In this document: piece by piece, positions 15,818 to 24,018 of the stretch
Position numbering within the stretch: the stretch's first letter is position 1
How the letters are laid out: each line of letters begins with the position of its first letter
From: Opitutia bacterium
Lineage (GTDB): Bacteria > Verrucomicrobiota > Verrucomicrobiae > Opitutales > Opitutaceae
DNA: 28,455 bases
Assembly (NCBI GenBank): GCA_947442255.1
Contig: CANEVO010000052.1
Span: forward strand, 1 to 28,455
Direction: 5' to 3'
Notes under the pieces: model-generated
Told to the model about the DNA's origin: nothing
Seen by the model: only the letters and a program-made list of their open reading frames with translations
The model's database searches: none
Program-made: the position numbers and the translations under genes

Positions 15818-15837
15818 ATCGGTTCGAATTAACCGAT
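15818..15837 (+). promoter_or_regulatory. Hairpin covering the start codon of the broken HPF gene
   Basis: ATCGGTT (15818-15824) pairs perfectly with AACCGAT (15831-15837) around the loop CGAATT. The second arm includes the first two bases of the ATG at 15836. The segment is AT-rich compared with everything nearby. In an RNA it would hide the start codon; as DNA it could be an operator. Confidence 0.35.
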
Positions 15838-16200
15838 GAATAACATCCCCCCGGATGACTTGGTCGCAAAACTGATTCTCCGCGGCATCCATCTCGAACT
15901 CACGGCGGCGTTGCGCCGCCGCCGCCACGGAGAAAGCCGGCCGCCTGCTCCGGCACAACCACGAGATCGTGCGCATCCGGATCGATCTGGAGCGTCGATA
16001 AGACGCGTGAGGTCGGCCACCGCTTCATCGCCAAGGGCCACATCGAAATCGGCGGGCCCGATCTGGTCGCCAGTGTCGCCAGCGAGGACGGCTACAAGTC
16101 GCTCGATCTGTTGGTAGACAAGCTCGAAGAACTCCTGCGCCGGCGGCACGGCCTGCGCAAGGACGAGCGTCACACGACGACGAAGCCGGCCGCGGAACAA
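15836..16200 (+). pseudogene. hpf: Hibernation promoting factor (HPF/RaiA) broken by two frameshifts
   Basis: Three frames together spell an HPF/RaiA ribosome-hibernation protein. The first reads MNNIPPDDLVAKLILRGIHL then ELTAAL from 15836. The second reads EKAGRLLRHNHEIVRIRIDL from 15930. The third reads DKTREVGHRFIAKGHIEIGG from 15997, continuing PDLVASVASEDGYKSLDLL and VDKLEELLRRRHGLRKDERH to about 16176. The breaks fall in a GCC-repeat (15913-15929) and at about 15993-15996. Each is consistent with one extra base. The residues on both sides remain family-like, so the breaks are recent or are sequencing errors. The original stop is not clear; the third frame runs on into the TerC gene on the other strand. 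Confidence 0.75.
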
Positions 16201-16222
16201 TCGCGGGCGGCGGCCTGGCCGC

Positions 16223-16972
16223 TCACCGGTAAGGCTGGTGCAGCTCGACTGGTGGGGCCTTTTGCTTCGCCCGCAACCGGAGATTTAACATTTCCACGCC
16301 GAAGGCGAAGGCCATGGAGAAGTAGATGAAACCCTTCGGAATGTGCTGCCCGAGGCTCTCGCCGACGAGCATCACGCCGATCAGAATCAGGAAACTCAGC
16401 GCAAGTATCTTCAGCGTCGGGTGCCGGTTGACGAAGTCGCTGATCGCGCCGGCAAACACCAGCATCACGCCCAGCGCGATCACGACCGCGGCGATCATCA
16501 CGCCGAGATTGTTGGCCATGCCGACCGCGGTGATCACCGAATCGAGCGAAAAGACGATGTCGAGCAGGAGGATCTGCACGATCGTGCTGGCAAACGATGC
16601 GCGGGCTTTGCCGGAGGTCACGTGGCCGTCCTCCGCCTCCAGTTTTTCGTGCACCTCGACCACGCTCTTGCCGATCAGGAAGAGTCCCCCCAGCAGCAGG
16701 ATGAGATCGCGGCCGGACAGGCCGTGCTCAAGCACCGGCAGCGTGAACAGCGGTTTGGTCAATCCCATGAGCCACGTCAGGCTCATCAACAGCAGCACGC
16801 GGGTGATCAGCGCCAGACTGAGCCCGAGCCGCCGGGCCCTGGCCTGCTGGGCGGCCGGCAGTTTGCCCGCCAGGATCGCGATGAAGATGATGTTATCGAT
16901 GCCTAGGATAATTTCGAGGGCCGTCAGGGTGATGAGCGAAATCCAAATCTGCGGGTCGGTGATCCATGCCAT
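16223..16972 (-). CDS. TerC family integral membrane protein
   Basis: 249-residue membrane protein with about seven hydrophobic segments. The family patterns LTALEIILGIDNIIFIAILA near the N-terminus and DIVFSLDSVITAVGMANN in the middle each hold the acidic residues proposed to bind metal. TerC proteins are linked to tellurite resistance and to manganese export (Alx/MeeF types); here a metal-efflux or secretion-linked role is likely but not certain. Start: ATG at 16972. The stop is 24 bases past the last recognisable HPF codons on the opposite strand. The AEC gene ends 123 bases upstream, so it may share that transcript. Confidence 0.9.
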   Translation of the reverse strand: MAWITDPQIWISLITLTALEIILGIDNIIFIAILAGKLPAAQQARARRLGLSLALITRVLLLMSLTWLMGLTKPLFTLPVLEHGLSGRDLILLLGGLFLIGKSVVEVHEKLEAEDGHVTSGKARASFASTIVQILLLDIVFSLDSVITAVGMANNLGVMIAAVVIALGVMLVFAGAISDFVNRHPTLKILALSFLILIGVMLVGESLGQHIPKGFIYFSMAFAFGVEMLNLRLRAKQKAPPVELHQPYR

Positions 16973-17095
16973 GGTGCGGACGAGCTAGCGGTTCCGCACC
17001 CGGAGGGTCAACGCGACTCCCGTGGAAATCCCGCCGAATTCTCCAAGGCGTTCCTTTCCGCCCTGCCGCTCGCGGCGACGTGGCCCCAGCCGCCT

Positions 17096-18043
17096 TCAGA
17101 CTCCCACCCAGGCGAGGCCCGCGCGCAACCAGAGCGGAATGACGAAGATGCCGAGCGCCGTCGTGCCCAGCACGATCTGCACCGCCGTCTGCGGATGCCC
17201 GCCATACAACCGCGCGAGAATGATCGGCACCATAGCGGTCGGCATCGCGGCTTGAACGACAATCACCCGTTTCAGTTCGATCGAACACGGCAAATAATAG
17301 GCGAGCAACAGCATGAGCACGGGCAGCACGCCAAGACGCAGTGCCATCGCCGCCAGCGACACGCGGGTTTCGAAAAGCTCCCGCGGCGCCTTCAGGTAGT
17401 TCGCGAGGTTCACCCCGGTCATGACCAGCCCCAGCGGCACCCCGCAGATCCCGAGTGCGTGGATGGTAGCATTCGCAACCTTCGGCAACAGCGGCGTGAG
17501 CCCCGTGAGGTTGAAAACCAGCGCCACCACTAGGGTGATCAGGATCGGGCTCACCAAGCGCCGCCAACCCTCGCGCAACGACTGGCCGCTCAGGACCAGC
17601 ACGCCGACGGTCCAGATCGCGATTTCCACGCCGACATTGTGCACCATCAAGATGCCACGGCTTTCCGGACCCCAAATCGCCTCCATGATCGGCAGCGGCA
17701 GGTAGCCATAGTTGGTGATGCCGACCGCGAGGGCAAAGGTGCGCAACCCCGTGCCCACGTGCAGCCCGATGGCCCGCGCCACGATCAGGCCGGCGCGAAT
17801 GCCCAGCCAGGTGATCCCGAATCCCACTAGGGGCGGCAGCAGCAGATTGGCCGGATTCCGCAGCGCGACGTTGCCCGCCACTGATTCGAAGATCAGGCAC
17901 GGATAACAAACGTTCACCGTAAAACGAATGAGGCTCGTCTCCGCCTCGCCCTCAATCCAATGCACGCGCCGCGCCGCGACGCCCACGCCGATCAGCAGGA
18001 AAACCGGGAGCACAAGCAGCAGCAGCTGAAAATAGGTGGGCAT
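17096..18043 (-). CDS. AEC (auxin efflux carrier) family transporter
   Basis: 315-residue membrane protein with about ten hydrophobic segments, of usual length for bacterial AEC/malonate-type carriers. Features include the N-terminal MPTYFQLLLLVLPVFLLIGV, then RFTVNVCYPCLIFESV in helix 2, where the unwound-helix motif of the family lies, and AMPTAMVPIILARLYGG near the C-terminus. These secondary carriers export or exchange small organic anions. The frame is open to 18298, but the ATG at 18043 begins the first membrane segment. It is 80 bases downstream of the flavoprotein stop in the same direction. Confidence 0.88.
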   Translation of the reverse strand: MPTYFQLLLLVLPVFLLIGVGVAARRVHWIEGEAETSLIRFTVNVCYPCLIFESVAGNVALRNPANLLLPPLVGFGITWLGIRAGLIVARAIGLHVGTGLRTFALAVGITNYGYLPLPIMEAIWGPESRGILMVHNVGVEIAIWTVGVLVLSGQSLREGWRRLVSPILITLVVALVFNLTGLTPLLPKVANATIHALGICGVPLGLVMTGVNLANYLKAPRELFETRVSLAAMALRLGVLPVLMLLLAYYLPCSIELKRVIVVQAAMPTAMVPIILARLYGGHPQTAVQIVLGTTALGIFVIPLWLRAGLAWVGV

Positions 18044-18123
18044 TGATTCCCGAAACCCCGCCGGGGCGGACGGCGTGTCGGTCCACTTGGATTGCTTCGT
18101 CGCCGTGTCGCCGGCAATGCCAA

Positions 18124-19371
18124 TTAGAGCGCGGCCATCGCCTCGCCCGCCAGCCAGCCCGTGGTCCAAGCCGATTGAAAATTGAAGCCGCCCGTGACAC
18201 CGTCGATATCGAGCACCTCGCCGGCGAAATGCAGGCCCGGGCAGAGACGGCTCTCCATGGTGCGAAAATCCACCTCGCTCAACCGCACGCCCCCGCACGT
18301 GACGAATTCCTCCTTGAACAGGCTCTTGCCCACCACCTTGAACTCCGCCGCCGTCACCTGCTCGGCGAGCTTGGAAAGCGCGGCGTTGCCCACCGTGCTC
18401 CAGGGCGTCGCCGGCTCAATGCCCGCCGCCCCCACGAGCCGTTCCCACAAACGCTGTGGCATCGCCAGCGGGCTCCACGTGCCCATGTGCTTGCGCAGAT
18501 TTTTTTCCCGCGCGACGGCCAGTTCCTGGCGCAGCGATTCCCGTGTGTGCGGCGCCGCAAAATTCACCGTGAGCGGAAATTCGTAGTTCACCGCCGCCAG
18601 CTCGCGCGCGCCCCACGCGGAAAGTTTCAGGATGGCCGGGCCGCTCAGCCCCCAGTGAGTGATCAACAACGGGCCGCCCTCGCGCAAATTCGTGCCCGGC
18701 ACCGCCACCGCCGCATTTTCCACCGCCACGCCCGAGAGCCCGATCAGCCGCGCATCGTCGATATGAAAGGTGAACAGCGACGGCACCAGCGGCTCGATCG
18801 CATGGCCCAGCGCGGCGGCGACCGTAAACCCGGCCGACGACCGGTTGCCGCCGGTCGCCAGCAGCACGCGCTCACAGCGCACGCCCTCGCCGTCCGTCCG
18901 CGTCAGCCAAAAGGTGCCGCCGCCCTCGCGCGTCGGGATGTGCTCCACTGTCCGCACGCCCATGCTGGTCACGACCTGCACGCCCGCCTTTTCCGCCGCC
19001 TGAAGCAAACCATCGACGATCGTCGCGGAATCGTCCGTCACCGGGAACATCCGGCCGTCCTCTTCCGTTTTTAGCTCCACCCCCCGCGCTGCGAACCAGG
19101 CGATCGTATCGCGGGGTTGCCAGCGGTGAAACGCCCCGAGCAATTCACGGCCGCCGCGGGGGTAGCGTTTCGCCAGTTCGCGCGGTTCGAAGCAGGCATG
19201 CGTGACGTTGCAGCGCCCGCCGCCCGAGACCCGGACTTTCGCCAGCGGATGCGCGGTCGCTTCGATGATCGTAACCCGGCCTGCGGGCCCGAGTTTTTCT
19301 GCGCACGCGATCGCCGCGAAAAATCCCGCGGCGCCTCCGCCGACGACTATCACGCGCATTTGTTCGGTCAT
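18124..19371 (-). CDS. FAD-dependent oxidoreductase, HI0933/YhiN family
   Basis: 415-residue flavoprotein. The N-terminal FAD-binding motif is VIVVGGGAAGFFAAIACAE, followed by the family signature KVRVSGGGRCNVTH. LLATGGNRSS is the second FAD contact. The C-terminus has LHFAGEVLDIDGVTGGFNFQ, typical of HI0933-like (BaiN/YhiN) proteins. Their physiological substrates are mostly unknown. Start: ATG at 19371; the upstream GC-rich purine stretch is not a clear Shine-Dalgarno sequence. It is separated from the upstream small gene by a strong terminator, so it probably has its own promoter in 19372-19450. Confidence 0.93.
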   Translation of the reverse strand: MTEQMRVIVVGGGAAGFFAAIACAEKLGPAGRVTIIEATAHPLAKVRVSGGGRCNVTHACFEPRELAKRYPRGGRELLGAFHRWQPRDTIAWFAARGVELKTEEDGRMFPVTDDSATIVDGLLQAAEKAGVQVVTSMGVRTVEHIPTREGGGTFWLTRTDGEGVRCERVLLATGGNRSSAGFTVAAALGHAIEPLVPSLFTFHIDDARLIGLSGVAVENAAVAVPGTNLREGGPLLITHWGLSGPAILKLSAWGARELAAVNYEFPLTVNFAAPHTRESLRQELAVAREKNLRKHMGTWSPLAMPQRLWERLVGAAGIEPATPWSTVGNAALSKLAEQVTAAEFKVVGKSLFKEEFVTCGGVRLSEVDFRTMESRLCPGLHFAGEVLDIDGVTGGFNFQSAWTTGWLAGEAMAAL

Positions 19372-19445
19372 GCCCGCACCCTGCCCGCGCGCCGGACCGA
19401 GTCGAAATCAAAGCGTTACGGTCCGGAAAAACGTCTCACCGGAAC

Positions 19446-19480
19446 AAAAAGGCCGCCGCGGGTTCTATCCCGCGGCGGCC
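19446..19480 (-). terminator. Strong intrinsic terminator after the Spy-like gene
   Basis: A perfect 12-bp stem, 19451-19462 with 19469-19480, has a six-base loop (TTCTAT). On the minus strand it is followed by TTTTT (A5 at 19446-19450). It lies 33 bases past the stop of the small periplasmic gene and ends that transcript. Confidence 0.85.
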
Positions 19481-19513
19481 AATCCAACAACCCCTAACAA
19501 GTCTTACTGAAGC

Positions 19514-19873
19514 TCAGTTGTCGGACTTTTTCCGACCACCTTTGCCGCCGCCTTTACCACCTTTGCCTTGGGGCATTTCGTCGAATTTCTTGTGCTGCTC
19601 AGGCGTGAGCACGGCGCGAACCCCGTCGCGCTGGGCCTGCATGATCGCGCGGCGATCTTCCGGCGAGGCATCGCGAGCCTTTTCCATATTCTTGGTGTAG
19701 ATCTCTTTAATCTTGGCCTTCTGGTCGGCCGTCAGGCCAACCGCCTGGTCGAGGCGCTCAACCTGGGCATCGGGATCTCCACCCCGGCCCTTTTTTTCCT
19801 GGGCGCTGAGGGGAGCAAGAGCCCCCATGCTGAAAGCAAGGAGTGTGATAAGTAATTTGATGGGAGATTTCAT
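19514..19873 (-). CDS. Small periplasmic Spy/CpxP-like (LTXXQ) protein
   Basis: 119-residue exported protein. A signal peptide (about 1-24, ending PLSA-QEKK) precedes a helical region with two LTXXQ-type motifs, LTADQKAKIKEIY (47-59) and LTPEQHKKFDEM (89-100). These are the marks of the Spy/CpxP fold, which acts as a periplasmic chaperone or metal/stress sensor. The C-terminus is an unusual Gly-Lys tail (GKGGKGGGKGGRKK), strongly basic, which may bind envelope polyanions or RNA. It is a single gene with its own terminator. The start is the ATG at 19871-19873; no Shine-Dalgarno sequence is seen. Confidence 0.75.
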   Translation of the reverse strand: MKSPIKLLITLLAFSMGALAPLSAQEKKGRGGDPDAQVERLDQAVGLTADQKAKIKEIYTKNMEKARDASPEDRRAIMQAQRDGVRAVLTPEQHKKFDEMPQGKGGKGGGKGGRKKSDN

Positions 19874-20024
19874 GAGGAACGAGGATCGATTTTGACTTAC
19901 GGATAATTGAACTGAGTTAAGTCACCGGGAACCGGGACGGGGAGTAAGACGCGGCCACCCAGAAGAAGTTACTCGAGTTTCCCGAGCTTGCCCGACCGCC
20001 GCCCGCTCCGCAGCGTCGCGCCGC

Positions 20025-20756
20025 ATGATTGAGGTCCAAGCCCTGACCAAGCGTTACGGCAGTTTCACCGCCGTCCGCGAGCTGTCCTTCGCCGCCGGGC
20101 CGGGCGAGGTTCTCGGTCTGGTCGGCCCGAACGGGGCGGGTAAAACCAGCACGTTGCGCTGCCTGGCCGGGATCATCCCCGTCAGCGATGGCGCGGTTCG
20201 GATCGCCGGGTACGATCTCGCGGTCAACCCCGTGGCCGCCAAGCGCGCGCTCGCCTTTTTTCCGGATGAGCCGCGGCTCTTCGACTACCTCACCGTGCGC
20301 CAGCACCTGAATTTTGTGGCCCGCGTTTACGGCATCGCCGGCCACGAATCCATCGCCCAGCCGTTGCTGGAGGAGTTTGAAATTGCCGACAAAGCGGACC
20401 AGCTGCCGACGGAGCTGTCGCGCGGCATGAAGCAGAAGCTCGCCATCGCCTGCGGCCTGCTGCACGCGCCGCGGGTGCTTTTCTTCGACGAGCCGCTCAC
20501 CGGCCTCGATCCACTCGGCATCCGCCGGATGAAGGACTCGATCGTGAAGCGCGCCCGCGACGGCGCGACCATCGTGCTCAGCTCGCATCTGCTGCATCTG
20601 CTGGAGGAAATCTGCACCCACGTTCTCATCCTGAAGCGGGGCGAAAAGATCGCCCACGGACCGCTCGGTGAGGTGGCTGCACGTTTCAGCAACGGCGAAG
20701 CCAACGTGACGCTCGAAGAGGTTTTCATTCGAGCCACGGGCGGATCGGAAAACTGA
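20025..20756 (+). CDS. ABC transporter ATP-binding protein
   Basis: 243-residue ATPase subunit. Walker A is GPNGAGKTS (34-42), the signature LSRGMKQK (131-138), Walker B VLFFDEP with Glu156 and D-loop GLDP, and the switch His188 in SSH. The arrangement and C-terminal extension are those of exporter-type ATPases (ABC-2/DrrA-like). The partner is the membrane protein 138 bases downstream. The cargo is unknown. Start: ATG at 20025, giving the usual MIEVQALTKRYG opening. It is divergent from the Spy-like gene across 151 bases, which would hold both promoters; TTGACT near 19892 could be a -35 element but no good -10 follows. Confidence 0.92.
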   Translation: MIEVQALTKRYGSFTAVRELSFAAGPGEVLGLVGPNGAGKTSTLRCLAGIIPVSDGAVRIAGYDLAVNPVAAKRALAFFPDEPRLFDYLTVRQHLNFVARVYGIAGHESIAQPLLEEFEIADKADQLPTELSRGMKQKLAIACGLLHAPRVLFFDEPLTGLDPLGIRRMKDSIVKRARDGATIVLSSHLLHLLEEICTHVLILKRGEKIAHGPLGEVAARFSNGEANVTLEEVFIRATGGSEN

Positions 20757-20763
20757 CCTCCCG

Positions 20764-20848
20764 ATCGTTCTCGTTCCCTCAGGCACCTACCATGCTTTTC
20801 CCTCTCGACCCGGCAGAATCCAGACCGAGGAACGCGTAAGAGAACGAT
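20764..20848 (+). repeat. Inverted repeat around a 15-codon ORF between the ABC genes
   Basis: ATCGTTCTC (20764-20772) pairs with GAGAACGAT (20840-20848). An inner GTTCCCTC/GAGGAAC pair (20773-20780 with 20827-20833) adds to it with a bulge. The loop holds a small frame, ATG at 20792 to TAA at 20837-20839 (MLFPLDPAESRPRNA). It could form a long-looped hairpin between ATPase and permease genes, but its function is unknown. Confidence 0.3.
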
Positions 20849-20894
20849 TCCAACCTTACGGTCTCGCCCATTCTACGCCCGTCCACCGCCCCTC

Positions 20895-22697
20895 ATGCTT
20901 GGCGCCCTGCTCTATCTGCGGCTCATGTCCTTCCGGAACTGGGTCCGCCAGCGTTTGAAAGGCCTCCGCCAGCCCAAGCAACTGGTCGGCTCGATCACGT
21001 TCGCGTTCTATTTTTGGTTCTTCTTTCTCCGCCACTGGGGCGACGCGCCCAACGGCCGGCGGCTGCCGCCCGTTGCCGCGGCCCAGATGCTCGATGCCAC
21101 CGGCGTCGTGGGCGCCGCCCTCCCCACGCACTGGCTGCCGGCGGCCATGGCTTTTGGCACGATGGCCCTCCTCGTCTTCGTTGCCTTGATGTGGATCGTG
21201 CCGACCCAGCGGGCCGCGCTGGGCTTCAGTGAGGCGGAAATCGCCTTTCTTTTTCCGGCGCCCGTCAACCGGCGCGCGCTGATACACTTCCGGCTGATCA
21301 GCGGCCAGCTCCGCAGCCTTGTCGGCGCAACCATCATGATGTTGATCTCGAACCGCTGGAGCTTCCTCGGCGGCAACCCCCTCACGCACGCCTTGGGCTG
21401 GTGGTTCGTTTTCTCGCTGCTCAACCTGCACTACAGCGGCGCCAACTTCACGCTGACGAGACTGAGCGACGCCGGGTTGGGCGCCGTCTGGCGGCGACTC
21501 CTAGCGCTGGGACTCCTGGCCGCAGTGTTCGCCACCACTTTCTGGCGGCTGCCGCCGAGCGGACGCCTGCCGGCCGTACACGATGCCGCTGCCCTGCGGC
21601 CGCTGACGGACTGGATCGCAACGCTCACCGCCACCGCGCCGCTCAGCTGGGTGCTCTGGCCGTTCAAGCTCGCACTCGGCCCCTTTCTCGCCGCCGACCT
21701 CCGCCGGTTCCTCCTCACCCTGGGTCCGGCTGTGCTCGTGATTGTCGCCCACTACCTCTGGGTGGTCAAAACGGCCGTGGCCTTCGAGGATGCGTCGATT
21801 GACTATGCGCAGAAACGGACCGCGCGGATCGCGGCGTGGCGCTCGGGCCAGCGCCGGTTGGGCGGTGCGCCGGCAGGCGGCCGGCGGGGCCCGTTTCATC
21901 TCGGCGGGACGGGCCGCGTGGAACTCGCGTTCCTCTGGAAAAATCTTCTTTCCACCTGGCCCTATTTCAACCTCCGGATCCTGCTCGGCAGCGCCGCCGT
22001 CATCGTCGCCGGCTGCACCTGGATGACCACGCATCCGGCGTGGCGCGGCTTGTTGCCAGCCATCGGAGTGGGAGCCGCGATGGCTGGCGGCTACCTGCTG
22101 ATCGTCGGGCCGCAATTCGCCCGGCAGGACATCCGCAGCGACCTGACCCACGCGGACATCCTCAAGACCTACCCTCTCCCTGGCTGGAAAATCATCCTCG
22201 GCGAGCTCCTCACCCCCGTTTTTATCCTCACCGGTTTGCTGTGGCTCGCGCTGCTCACCATGGCGCTGGCGCTCGATCCAGCGCAGGTGCGTTTTTCGTG
22301 GCTCACTCCGCCGCTGCGCATCACGGGCGCCATCTGGCTGGCCGTGATCACGCCGCCCGTCGTCATGTTGCAATTGCTCGTACCCAACGCCGCCGCGCTG
22401 GTCTTTCCCGCCTGGTTCCAGGCCAGCCGGTTTCGCGGGGGTGGCCCGGAGGTCGCGGGCCAGCGCATGATTTTCTTCTTCGCGCAATTGATCACCATGG
22501 CGATCGCCCTGCTGCCCGCCGCAGCCTTCGCCGCGCTGTTGATCTTCATTCTGCAACCGTTCGTCGGTCCCGCGCTGGCGGTCAGCGCCGGCGGGCTCAT
22601 CGCCCTGGCGATCCTCGCTGGAGAGCTCTGGTGCGGCCTGTGGCTGCTCGGCCAGCGGTTCGAACACTACGACCTCTCCGGCGACCCGCGGGCGTGA
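20895..22697 (+). CDS. Large ABC exporter membrane subunit
   Basis: 600-residue protein with many hydrophobic segments, recognisable as the membrane partner of the ATPase upstream. It resembles the family of putative ABC exporters (about 550-600 residues) found in Verrucomicrobia and Planctomycetes. An early conserved-looking segment is GFSEAEIAFLFPAPVNRRAL, where an 'LxPAPV' stretch follows the first membrane helices. A second part (about residues 330-600) begins LGGTGRVELAFLWKNLLSTW and has six or so further helices. The ATG at 20895 gives MLGALLYLRLMSFRNWVRQR. Its cargo is unknown. The downstream metallopeptidase gene begins 20 bases after its stop. Confidence 0.8.
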   Translation: MLGALLYLRLMSFRNWVRQRLKGLRQPKQLVGSITFAFYFWFFFLRHWGDAPNGRRLPPVAAAQMLDATGVVGAALPTHWLPAAMAFGTMALLVFVALMWIVPTQRAALGFSEAEIAFLFPAPVNRRALIHFRLISGQLRSLVGATIMMLISNRWSFLGGNPLTHALGWWFVFSLLNLHYSGANFTLTRLSDAGLGAVWRRLLALGLLAAVFATTFWRLPPSGRLPAVHDAAALRPLTDWIATLTATAPLSWVLWPFKLALGPFLAADLRRFLLTLGPAVLVIVAHYLWVVKTAVAFEDASIDYAQKRTARIAAWRSGQRRLGGAPAGGRRGPFHLGGTGRVELAFLWKNLLSTWPYFNLRILLGSAAVIVAGCTWMTTHPAWRGLLPAIGVGAAMAGGYLLIVGPQFARQDIRSDLTHADILKTYPLPGWKIILGELLTPVFILTGLLWLALLTMALALDPAQVRFSWLTPPLRITGAIWLAVITPPVVMLQLLVPNAAALVFPAWFQASRFRGGGPEVAGQRMIFFFAQLITMAIALLPAAAFAALLIFILQPFVGPALAVSAGGLIALAILAGELWCGLWLLGQRFEHYDLSGDPRA

Positions 22698-22717
22698 CCG
22701 CACGCCGTCCTCCACCG

Positions 22718-23089
22718 ATGGATCGCTCCCGCCTCATCGAACTCGCCGCCCACGCCGTCGGGGCCGCCCAGCGCCGGTTGCCACCGGAAATCCGCCCGCT
22801 CGCACGCGCCGTGATCGTCCACTACGAAGCCAAGCCCGCCCCCGACGTGCTCGCCGAAGGGTTCGAACCCGAGATCCTCGGGCTGTTCACTGGCAGCGCC
22901 CACGGCACCGCCCTGAATCAGAACAATCCCGCGCCGCCCCAGATTCTCCTGTATCTGGACAACCTCTGGGACTTCGCGGCGGAAGAGGTCGAAGCGTTTC
23001 GCGAGGAGGTGCGGATCACCTATCTGCACGAACTCGGCCATTATCTGGGCTGGGATGAGGATGAACTCGCCGCCCGCGGGCTCGACTGA
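22718..23089 (+). CDS. Small zincin-like metallopeptidase (MpmA-type)
   Basis: 123-residue protein with the zinc-protease signature HELGHYLGWDEDEL near its C-terminus. HExxH is followed by a conserved Asp-rich stretch, as in the short 'metallopeptidase family' (zincin_1) proteins of about 115-130 residues. FTGSAHG and QILLYLDNLWDF are also characteristic. The biological substrate of this family is not established. The frame is open far upstream, but that part overlaps the permease in another frame; the ATG at 22718, 20 bases after the permease stop, is the natural start. The close spacing suggests co-transcription with the ABC exporter, so a role in processing an exported peptide is a guess worth noting. 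Confidence 0.85.
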   Translation: MDRSRLIELAAHAVGAAQRRLPPEIRPLARAVIVHYEAKPAPDVLAEGFEPEILGLFTGSAHGTALNQNNPAPPQILLYLDNLWDFAAEEVEAFREEVRITYLHELGHYLGWDEDELAARGLD

Positions 23090-23168
23090 AGTCGGCGCCC
23101 GGCCCAGTGCCCCGGCGGAACATCCCGCCCCCGATCGGTCCCGTCAAAACTCGCCTTCACTCCGCGCT

Positions 23169-23197
23169 TTCCAACTTCGCCGCGCCATGCCTATACT
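23169..23197 (+). promoter_or_regulatory. Possible sigma-70 promoter of the SYLF gene
   Basis: TATACT (23192-23197) is one base from the -10 consensus. A weak -35 candidate TTCCAA (23169-23174) lies 17 bases upstream. The -10 is 28 bases before the ATG at 23225, which fits a short leader. It is one of few AT-rich hexamers in the area. Confidence 0.35.
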
Positions 23198-23224
23198 GCA
23201 CCCAGTCTCGTCTTTCCCACCGTC

Positions 23225-23899
23225 ATGAAGAAATTCCTGTTCCTGTCCCTGGCACTTTTCGGAGCGACTCTCCTCCGCGCCGCTCCCACGCGCGAAGCTC
23301 TCGTCGGTCGTGTCGAGACTTGCGAAGCCATCCTCCAGGAATTTCAGCTCCGGCGGAAAACGGCGATCCCGGCCGTCGTCCTCCAGCACGCGAAGGCGAT
23401 CATCATTCTCAATCAGTTCAAGGCCGGCTTCCTCATCGGCGTGCAGGAGGGCTATGGCGTGATCATGGTCAGGAAGCCCAGCGGACGCTGGAGCGTGCCG
23501 GTGCTCATCCGGGCCGGCGAAGCCAGCCTCGGCTTCCAGATCGGGGCCAAGTCCGTCGAAAGCGTGTTCATTATCACGGACGACACCACGCCGCGCATGC
23601 TGTTTTCGCGCCGCTTCAACATCGGCGTCGACGCCAAGGCGGTGGCCGGTCCGCTCGCGGCCGAAGTCGAACGCAATCAGGGCGAAATCCTCAACACCCC
23701 GCTGCTCGCCTACATCCGTTCCGTCGGGCTCTACGCCGGCGCGACGGTGAAGGCCGGCCATGTCGAGCGTAACGACGCCGCCAATTTCAGCCTCTACAAC
23801 ACCAAGTACACGATGCCCGAGTTGCTCTACAGCGACTGGGTCCAGCCACCGGTAGAAGTACAGCCGCTGATGGGCCTGATGCAGCGGATCGCGCCCTGA
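23225..23899 (+). CDS. Exported SYLF-domain (Ysc84-like) lipid-binding protein
   Basis: 224-residue protein. A signal peptide (MKKFLFLSLALFGATLLRA, cleaved before APT) precedes a SYLF domain that fills the rest. Marks of the domain are AKAIIILNQFKAGFLIGVQE, the GRWSVPVLIRAGEASLGFQI block with the glycine and GFQIGA pattern, and SRRFNIGVDAKAVAGP. Eukaryotic members bind phosphoinositides and actin. Bacterial ones are exported proteins of poorly known function, probably envelope-associated. Length is usual. It appears to be a single gene with its own promoter. The ATG at 23225 has no Shine-Dalgarno sequence. Confidence 0.9.
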   Translation: MKKFLFLSLALFGATLLRAAPTREALVGRVETCEAILQEFQLRRKTAIPAVVLQHAKAIIILNQFKAGFLIGVQEGYGVIMVRKPSGRWSVPVLIRAGEASLGFQIGAKSVESVFIITDDTTPRMLFSRRFNIGVDAKAVAGPLAAEVERNQGEILNTPLLAYIRSVGLYAGATVKAGHVERNDAANFSLYNTKYTMPELLYSDWVQPPVEVQPLMGLMQRIAP

Positions 23900-23969
23900 T
23901 GCGGGCGCAGGGCGGAACGATCAACGGCGACGGCGCGGGCGGCGCCCGGCGTCCGGCGAAACAATGCCC

Positions 23970-23986
23970 GGTGGGGCAGCCCCACC
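23970..23986. terminator. GC hairpin after the SYLF gene
   Basis: GGTGGGGC and GCCCCACC (23970-23977 with 23979-23986) form a perfect inverted repeat around a single A. It lies 71 bases past the SYLF stop and 33 before the VOC start. There is no T-tract, so it may be a weak terminator or a leader structure of the VOC gene. Confidence 0.35.
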
Positions 23987-24018
23987 CGTGATGGCCCGCC
24001 GCTGAATTATTTCTAACC

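Noticed and set aside
15913..15929. GCC trinucleotide run as a repeat element
   Set aside because: It is a short, simple repeat of the kind common in GC-rich coding DNA; it is of note only as the likely slippage site in the broken HPF gene.
21501..22715. 404-codon minus-strand open frame rich in Glu, Arg and Gln
   Set aside because: Antisense to the hydrophobic ABC permease; a charged mirror image of a membrane protein is expected on the other strand.
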